64,000 nt of DNA, from the NCBI RefSeq assembly GCF_014203425.1, contig NZ_JACHJC010000001.1:4676001-4740000 (forward strand), written 5' to 3'. The first letter of the stretch is position 1. Every line of letters starts with the position of its first letter. The stretch is from Micromonospora echinospora (GTDB lineage Bacteria; Actinomycetota; Actinomycetes; Mycobacteriales; Micromonosporaceae). Made by a program: the position numbers and the translations under genes. Of the stretch, positions 59,013 to 64,000 are shown piece after piece. The notes beneath the pieces were generated by a model that saw only the letters and a list, made by a program, of their open reading frames with translations, made no database searches and had not been told where the DNA came from.

Positions 59013-60215
59013 ATGGCTGTGGACACCACGCCGGCGGTGCGTGCCGGCCGATTCCGGCTGCTCCCGCTGGGTGTGGTGTTCCTGACCGTCGGCCTGTCCA
59101 CCGCCGTGGTGCTGCCGTTCCTGTCGCTGTTCCTCGACCGCGAGGTCCACGCCAGTCCGATACGGGTGACAGTGTTCCTGGTCGTCGCCCCGCTGTCCGG
59201 GGTGGTCGCCTCCGCGCTGATCGGCCGGCTGTCGGACCGCCGGCCGATCCGGCGCGCGCTGCTGGTCGGCGCCGCGCTGGCCGGCGTGGTGGGCGCGGGC
59301 CTGACCGCGTACGTCCGCGACTACTGGATCCTGCTGGGGCTGACCGCGACCGCCACGGCACTGGCGAACTCGCTGTTCCCGCAGTCGTTCGCGTACACCC
59401 GGGCGCTGTTCGACAGGGACGATCCGGCGCGGGCCGCGTTCGGCGTCAGCCTCATGCGTACCGTGTTCTCGCTGGCCTGGGTGGCCGGGCCGGCGCTGGC
59501 CGCGGTGCTGCTCGACGTCGGCGGCTTCCGCCTGGTCTACGGCATGGCCGCCGTCATGTACGCGCTGGCCGCGCTGGTGGCCGCGCTCCGGCTGGAGGAG
59601 CTGCCGCTGCCGGCGCGGCCGGTCGCGGCCGATCCGGACGGCTCGGCACCCGGCCCGCCCGGCGCGTCCCGGCTGCGGCTGGCGCTGACGGCGCTCACGT
59701 TCGTGCTGCTCCAGTGCCCGCTGACGGTCGGCGTGCAGGCGATGCCGCTGTTCATCGACACCGAACTGAACGACGACCCCTCCCGCGCCGGGCTGGTGCT
59801 GGGCCTGTGCGCGGCGCTGGAGATCCCGCTGATCCTCGGGCTGGGCGCGCTGACCGCGCGGGTCCGGCTGCGGCCGCTGATCCTGGCCGGAGGCGCCTGC
59901 GGGGTCGCCTACTACGCGAGCGCCGCGCTGGCGCCGAGCGTGCCGTTCCTGCTGCTCGCGCAGCCGGTGAACGCGCTGTTCATCGCCGCGGTGTCCGGCG
60001 TCGGCATCGCCTACGTGCAGGATCTGCTGCCGGGCGAGCCGGGCCGGGCCACCACGCTGTTCACCAACACGTTCCCGATCGGCGCCATGCTCGCCGGGCC
60101 GCTGCTCGGGCTCTCCGCGCAGGTCGGCTACCGGTGGGCGTACGGCATGAGCACCGCGCTGTGCGCGACCGGGCTGCTGGTGCTGCTGCTGACCCGGCCG
60201 GCCGCGCGGGCCTGA
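59013..60215 (+). CDS. MFS sugar-efflux transporter (SET-like)
   Basis: 400 residues, twelve predicted membrane segments. VLPFLSLFLDREVHASPI, GRLSDRRPIRRALLVG (motif A, about 70-85) and the second-half PLFIDTELNDDPSRAGLVLGLCAALEIPLILGLG fit the SET/SotB group, which exports sugars or glycosides. It begins 57 bases after the glutamate-synthase-like gene. Substrate unknown. Confidence 0.85.
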   Translation: MAVDTTPAVRAGRFRLLPLGVVFLTVGLSTAVVLPFLSLFLDREVHASPIRVTVFLVVAPLSGVVASALIGRLSDRRPIRRALLVGAALAGVVGAGLTAYVRDYWILLGLTATATALANSLFPQSFAYTRALFDRDDPARAAFGVSLMRTVFSLAWVAGPALAAVLLDVGGFRLVYGMAAVMYALAALVAALRLEELPLPARPVAADPDGSAPGPPGASRLRLALTALTFVLLQCPLTVGVQAMPLFIDTELNDDPSRAGLVLGLCAALEIPLILGLGALTARVRLRPLILAGGACGVAYYASAALAPSVPFLLLAQPVNALFIAAVSGVGIAYVQDLLPGEPGRATTLFTNTFPIGAMLAGPLLGLSAQVGYRWAYGMSTALCATGLLVLLLTRPAARA

Positions 60216-60227
60216 CCGGCGCGGCGG

Positions 60228-60878
60228 TCAGCGGCGCCGCACCAGCACCACGTGGTCGATCAGCTCGCCGGTCTGGCCGTCCGGGCCGGTGGCGGTCCGA
60301 CGCGCCGCGCCCAGCCGCTCGGTGTCCCAGCCGTCCGGGTCGAGGTCCATCGCGGCCAGGATCTCCTCCGGTTCGGCGAACCGGTGGTGGCCGGTGTCGG
60401 GTCCGGCCCACGGCGGCGGCGCGCCGTGCTCGACGACGAGCAGCCGGCCGCCGGGCGCGACCGCCTCGGCGGCCGGGGGCAGCACCTTCTCCCGGGGCAG
60501 GACGAGCGGCGACTGGAAGAACTGCGCGGACACCAGGTCGTACCGGCCGGGCGGGAAGCCCTGGGTGAGGTCGTGCCGGACGGTGGTGATCCGGTCGGCC
60601 ACCCCGGCCCGCCCGGCCTCCACGGCGAGCCGGTCCAGCGCGACGGATGAGATGTCCACGGCGGTGACCCGCCACCCCTGCGACGCCAGCCACACCGCGT
60701 CGCCGCCCTCGCCGCTGCCCAGGTCGAGCACGGTGCCCGGGGGCAGCGTGCCGGCCACCTCGGCCAGGACCGGGTTCACCCGGCCGCTCCAGATCCGGTC
60801 CCGCTGGCCGTACCGCTCGTCCCAGAACCGGGCCGGGTCGGTGTCCGCCGCCGGGTGTTCGTGGTGGTGCCCCGTCAT
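60228..60878 (-). CDS. Class I SAM-dependent methyltransferase with His-rich N-terminus
   Basis: 216 residues from an ATG with GAGGAGGCGG upstream. The first ten residues are MTGHHHEHPA. FWDERYGQRDRIWSGRVNPVLAEVA and VLDLGSGEGGDAVWLASQGWRVTAVDIS (about 50-78) place it with TehB- or thiopurine-methyltransferase-like enzymes that methylate small, often toxic, molecules. It is convergent with the MFS transporter and divergent from the persulfide dioxygenase; a chalcogen or metalloid link is plausible but unproven. Confidence 0.88.
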   Translation of the reverse strand: MTGHHHEHPAADTDPARFWDERYGQRDRIWSGRVNPVLAEVAGTLPPGTVLDLGSGEGGDAVWLASQGWRVTAVDISSVALDRLAVEAGRAGVADRITTVRHDLTQGFPPGRYDLVSAQFFQSPLVLPREKVLPPAAEAVAPGGRLLVVEHGAPPPWAGPDTGHHRFAEPEEILAAMDLDPDGWDTERLGAARRTATGPDGQTGELIDHVVLVRRR

Positions 60879-60957
60879 GTCCGCCTCCTCGCCGCCGGGC
60901 GTCTCCCCGCCCGGGCCCCACCATCGTGCGCCGCCACCCGCTCGGCAGCAAGGAACC

Positions 60958-60972
60958 TTGCCGTTCCGGCAA
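60958..60972. promoter_or_regulatory. Second palindrome upstream of the persulfide dioxygenase
   Basis: TTGCCG-TTC-CGGCAA, a 6-bp inverted repeat 28 bases upstream of the CsoR/CstR palindrome; role unknown. Confidence 0.35.
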
Positions 60973-61000
60973 ATACGCCGGGCGGCAACCGTGTCGGAAT

Positions 61001-61016
61001 ATACCCCCGGGGGTAT
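61001..61016. promoter_or_regulatory. CstR/CsoR-type operator
   Basis: ATACCCCCGGGGGTAT, a perfect 16-bp palindrome 52 bases before the persulfide-dioxygenase ATG, with TACAGT (61021-61026) as a possible -10 box just after it. The sequence matches operators of CstR-like persulfide sensors (ATACCCC/GGGGTAT), and the downstream gene is a standard CstR target. Confidence 0.82.
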
Positions 61017-61067
61017 GCGCTACAGTTGTCGTATCGCCCGACATCACTGCGCGAAGGAGTGCGTCCC

Positions 61068-62447
61068 ATGCTGTTCACCCAGTACTACCTCGACTGCCTG
61101 TCCCAGGCCTCGTACCTGATCGCGGACGACCGCACCGGCCGGGCCGTGCTCGTCGACCCTCGCCGGGACATCGACGAGTACCTCACCGACGCGAAGGCGC
61201 ACGGCCTGACGATCGAGGGCGTCGTCAACACCCACTTCCACGCCGACTTCCTCGCCGGGCACCTCGAGGTGGCCGCCGCGACCGGCGCGTGGATCGGCTA
61301 CGGGAGCCGGGCCGAGACCGAGTACCCGAGCCGCAAGCTCGCCGACGGCGAACGGATCAGCCTCGGCGACGTGACCCTGGAGATCATGGAGACCCCGGGT
61401 CACACGCCGGAGTCGATCAGCGTCCTGGTCTACGAGCGCGCCGACGACCCGGTCCCGTACGGCGTGCTGACCGGCGACGCGCTGTTCATCGGCGACGTCG
61501 GCCGCCCCGACCTGCTCGCCTCGTTCGGCGTGACCGCCGAGGAACTCGGCCGCATGCTCTACGACAGCGTGCAGCGCAAGCTGATGGGCCTGCCCGACGA
61601 GGTGCGCGTCTTCCCCGCACACGGCGCCGGCTCGGCCTGCGGCAAGAACCTGTCCACCGAACGGCAGTCCACCATCGGCGAGCAGCGCCGCACCAACTAC
61701 GCCTGCGCGCCGATGAGCGAGGAGCGTTTCCTCGCCCTGGTCACCGGCGGGCAGCCGGCCGCGCCCGGCTACTTCGCCTTCGACGCGGTGCTCAACCGCA
61801 AGGCGCGGGAGCTGTTCGACAACGCCCGGCCGGCCCGCCCGCTCACCCCGGCCGAGTTCCTGGCCGCCCGGGCCGACGGCGCCGTCGTGGTCGACGCCCG
61901 CGACCCGCAGGAGTACGCGACCGGGCACCTGCGCGGCGCGCTCAACGTCCCGGCCGACGGCCGGTTCGCCGAGACCGCCGGCAGCGTGGTCGCGCCCGAC
62001 CGGCCGGTGCTCGTGGTGGCCCCGCAGGACCGGGAGGAGGAGATCGTCGTCCGCCTCGCCCGGATCGGCTTCGACCGGGTGATCGGCTACCTGCGCGAGC
62101 CGGAGACGGCCTTCCTGGAGATGGTCGCCGAGATGACCCGGGCCAGCCGGGTCACCGCCACCGAGCTGCGCGCGGCACTGGAGCGTCCGGACGCGCCGGT
62201 GGTGCTCGACGTCCGCAACGCCGGTGAGCGGGAGCAGGGCGCGGTGCACGGCTCCCGGCACATCCCGCTGGCCGAGCTGACCCACCGCCTCGGCGAGGTG
62301 CCCGCCGGCCGGCCCGTCGTCGTGCACTGCGCCGGCGGCTACCGGTCCTCGGTCGCCGCCAGCCTGCTGCGCGCCGCCGGTCACGCCGACGTGTCCGACC
62401 TGCTCGGCGGGTACGGCGCCTGGCAGGGCCTGCACGCCGCCGCGTGA
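61068..62447 (+). CDS. CstB-like persulfide dioxygenase-rhodanese fusion
   Basis: 459 residues from the ATG at 61068, with GAAGGAG upstream. Residues 1-240: metallo-beta-lactamase fold with the iron site HFHADFLAGH (56-65), TPGHTPES and GDALFIGDVGRPDL, typical of glutathione- or CoA-persulfide dioxygenases. Residues about 265-355: a rhodanese-like domain whose active loop has no Cys (VVAPQDREEE). Residues about 360-459: rhodanese with Cys in VVHCAGGYRSS. This MBL-pseudorhodanese-rhodanese order is that of CstB, which oxidises persulfides to thiosulfate. It detoxifies sulfide-derived sulfane sulfur. Confidence 0.93.
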   Translation: MLFTQYYLDCLSQASYLIADDRTGRAVLVDPRRDIDEYLTDAKAHGLTIEGVVNTHFHADFLAGHLEVAAATGAWIGYGSRAETEYPSRKLADGERISLGDVTLEIMETPGHTPESISVLVYERADDPVPYGVLTGDALFIGDVGRPDLLASFGVTAEELGRMLYDSVQRKLMGLPDEVRVFPAHGAGSACGKNLSTERQSTIGEQRRTNYACAPMSEERFLALVTGGQPAAPGYFAFDAVLNRKARELFDNARPARPLTPAEFLAARADGAVVVDARDPQEYATGHLRGALNVPADGRFAETAGSVVAPDRPVLVVAPQDREEEIVVRLARIGFDRVIGYLREPETAFLEMVAEMTRASRVTATELRAALERPDAPVVLDVRNAGEREQGAVHGSRHIPLAELTHRLGEVPAGRPVVVHCAGGYRSSVAASLLRAAGHADVSDLLGGYGAWQGLHAAA

Positions 62448-62537
62448 GGCACAGGTCCGGCCCGGCCGCCAGGATTAGCACTCCCCTCGCATGGGCAGAC
62501 ATTTGTCATCAGTCACGCGACCCAGGGAGCTGACGGC

Positions 62538-62768
62538 ATGGCGAAGGGCGACATCGACACCTACCAGCAGGACGGGCAGTGGAAGAACCGCCCGGAGGGC
62601 AACGAGCGCGCGAGCAGCCGCCACGACACCAAGGCGGAGGCGGAGGCGGCCGGCCGGGAGATGGCGGTCGAGCGCGGCACCGAGCACGTCATCAAGAAGC
62701 AGGACGGCACCATCGGCGAGAAGAACACGTACCCCCGCGAGCGCGACCCACGGGACATCCCGGGCTGA
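62538..62768 (+). CDS. DUF2188 protein
   Basis: 76 residues from an ATG with AGGGAGCTGACGGC upstream. The compact sequence (KNRPEGNERASSRHDTKAEAEAAGREMAVERGTEHVIKKQDGTIGEKNTY) is typical of DUF2188, a small, hydrophilic family of unknown function widespread in actinobacteria. Monocistronic; followed by a terminator. Confidence 0.85.
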   Translation: MAKGDIDTYQQDGQWKNRPEGNERASSRHDTKAEAEAAGREMAVERGTEHVIKKQDGTIGEKNTYPRERDPRDIPG

Positions 62769-62788
62769 GCCCGCACCGCAGGCACGTC

Positions 62789-62821
62789 ACGGCGCCGGAC
62801 CCGCAACGGGTCCGGCGCCGT
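62789..62821 (+). terminator. Terminator after the DUF2188 gene
   Basis: ACGGCGCCGGACCCG (62789-62803) and its exact complement (62807-62821) form a 15-bp stem with a CAA loop, 20 bases after the stop. Confidence 0.85.
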
Positions 62822-63004
62822 AGCGCGTACCGGCGGGTAGTGAGTGGCTGGCTAAAAAGTTTTGTTCGGTTCCTACAACGGCTCCCGCTCAGGCTTCGGC
62901 CGTTACGACATGGCGCCGCCCGCGCACAGGCGGAAGGGTGAGGCAAGCCGGGGGCATCGCCGCGCCCGGCGCGCCACCGTGGGTCTACCGAAGGGGACGG
63001 TCAC

Positions 63005-64000
63005 GTGTTCAGCCGTGTCGCCATCGTCAACCGTGGTGAGGCCGCGATGCGGCTCATCCACGCGGTCCGGGAACTGGCCGCGGAGACCGGCACCCGGATC
63101 GAGACCGTCGCGCTCTACACCGACGTCGACCGTACCGCCACCTTCGTCCGCGAGGCGGACGTCGCCTACGACCTGGGCCCCGCGTCCGCCCGCCCGTACC
63201 TCGATCTCAAGGCGCTGGAGCGCGCGCTGGTGGAGACCGGCGCGGACGCCGCCTGGGTGGGCTGGGGCTTCGTGGCCGAGGACCCCGCGTTCGCCGAGCT
63301 GTGCGAGAAGATCGGCGTGACGTTCGTCGGGCCCAGCCCGGACGCCATGCGCAAACTCGGCGACAAGATCGGCGCGAAGCTGATCGCCGAGGAGGTCGGC
63401 GTGCCGGTCGCGCCGTGGAGCCGCGGCGCGGTGGAGAGCCTGGAGGACGCGCTGCGCGCGGCGGCCTCGATCGGCTACCCGCTGATGCTCAAGGCGACGG
63501 CGGGTGGCGGCGGGCGCGGCATCCGGGTGATCCGCAGCGACGCCGAGCTGGCCGACGCCTACGAGCGCACCAGCCAGGAGGCGGCGCGGGCGTTCGGCAG
63601 CGGCGTGGTGTTCCTGGAGCGCCTGGTCACCGGCGCCCGGCACGTCGAGGTGCAGGTGATCGCCGACGGTCAGGGCACCGCCTGGGCGCTCGGGGTACGG
63701 GACTGCTCGGTCCAGCGGCGCAACCAGAAGGTGATCGAGGAGTCCGCGTCGCCGGTGCTCGCCCCGGAGCAGGCGGCGGAGCTGAAGACGTCGGCGGAGC
63801 GCCTGGCGGTGTCGGTCGGCTACCGGGGCGCGGCGACTGTCGAGTTCCTCTACCACCCGGGCGACCGGCTGTTCGCCTTCCTGGAAGTGAACACGCGCCT
63901 CCAGGTCGAGCACCCGATCACCGAGGCGACCACCGGGTTCGACCTGGTCAAGGCGCAGCTGCACGTGGCCGGTGGCGGCCGGCTCACCGGTGAGCCGCCG
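63005..64000 (+). CDS. Acyl-CoA (acetyl/propionyl) carboxylase, biotin-carboxylase domain (N-terminal part)
   Basis: 332 residues from a GTG with AAGGGGAC upstream, still open at the window end. SRVAIVNRGEAAMRL is the biotin-carboxylase start; KATAGGGGRGIRVI (about 165-178) is the ATP-grasp glycine loop, RHVEVQVIAD and FLEVNTRLQVEHPITE (about 292-307) bind ATP, metal and bicarbonate. It may be a stand-alone BC subunit or a large fused carboxylase; the C-terminal part outside the window will decide. The gap before it (62822-63004) is AT-richer around 62851-62880 and probably carries its promoter. Confidence 0.9.
   Translation, partial: MFSRVAIVNRGEAAMRLIHAVRELAAETGTRIETVALYTDVDRTATFVREADVAYDLGPASARPYLDLKALERALVETGADAAWVGWGFVAEDPAFAELCEKIGVTFVGPSPDAMRKLGDKIGAKLIAEEVGVPVAPWSRGAVESLEDALRAAASIGYPLMLKATAGGGGRGIRVIRSDAELADAYERTSQEAARAFGSGVVFLERLVTGARHVEVQVIADGQGTAWALGVRDCSVQRRNQKVIEESASPVLAPEQAAELKTSAERLAVSVGYRGAATVEFLYHPGDRLFAFLEVNTRLQVEHPITEATTGFDLVKAQLHVAGGGRLTGEPP

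Noticed and set aside
62474..62482. TTAGCACTC resembling half of a CIRCE heat-shock operator
   Set aside because: The matching GAGTGCTAA arm is missing, and no chaperone gene follows.

Overview
The window is very GC-rich DNA (about 70 to 75 % by eye) with almost gapless coding, GTG and TTG starts, many 4-base ATGA/GTGA gene overlaps, Tat and lipobox signal peptides, a SAM-IV riboswitch and an actinobacterial cysteine-rich leader peptide. All this points to a filamentous actinomycete. A 61-bp GATCATGA-type palindrome, which I associate with Micromonospora and Salinispora, suggests Micromonosporaceae; that genus-level call is inference. I see no tRNA, rRNA, CRISPR array, transposase, integrase or prophage gene. 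The window looks like chromosomal arm or accessory sequence with catabolic and small-molecule genes.

Layout. 1-8.7 kb: edge of an ABC exporter, pgi, an orphan Phd-type antitoxin, a GNAT acetyltransferase, a SWIM zinc-finger protein coupled to a large partner protein, DUF4383 and EVE proteins. 8.7-11.8 kb: membrane mannosyltransferase and a divergent FAD oxidoreductase, with the palindromic repeat between them. 11.9-14.7 kb: SAM-IV riboswitch, leader peptide and a polar amino-acid ABC importer, probably for a sulfur amino acid. 14.7-18.4 kb: LplABC-like oligosaccharide importer behind a ROK/XylR-like operator. 18.4-24.1 kb: a seven-gene, same-strand cluster (oxidoreductase, catalytically degenerate PTPS-fold protein, GT4, methyltransferase, flippase-like membrane protein, GTP cyclohydrolase II, RibD-type reductase). 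It appears to make a pteridine- or pyrimidine-derived product of unknown structure and is my leading candidate for an undescribed system.

24.2-30.9 kb: small Cys-containing protein, HTH-Mop/modABC molybdate operon, CPH-type metal P-type ATPase with a CsoR-like operator, macrodomain and DUF1622 proteins. 30.9-39.1 kb: a tailoring cassette of aromatic-polyketide type (ABM-ABM-FAD monooxygenase fusion, stand-alone ABM, P450, double TcmI cyclase) with a divergent methyltransferase and a large LuxR regulator, but no ketosynthase. 39.2-42.3 kb: secreted polyester hydrolase (cutinase/PET-hydrolase family), exported PLP enzyme, DUF1963 protein. 42.3-46.5 kb: GT2 synthase, membrane GH26 and GT39-like protein, probably for an exopolysaccharide.

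46.7-54.8 kb: a xylan-utilisation unit matching the bxlR-bxlEFGA layout: GH3 glycosidase, importer, divergent LacI repressor with its operator, and a secreted GH10 xylanase. 54.8-64 kb: DUF5872 protein, lipoprotein, ECF sigma factor with a putative anti-sigma protein, FMN glutamate-synthase-like protein, sugar-efflux MFS transporter, methyltransferase, a CstB-like persulfide dioxygenase/rhodanese behind a perfect CsoR/CstR palindrome, DUF2188 protein and the start of an acyl-CoA carboxylase. Sulfur handling recurs (SAM riboswitch importer, persulfide dioxygenase), as does plant-polymer degradation (GH10, GH3, GH26, cutinase). No CsoR/CstR or ROK regulator gene lies in the window, so those operators must be served in trans.
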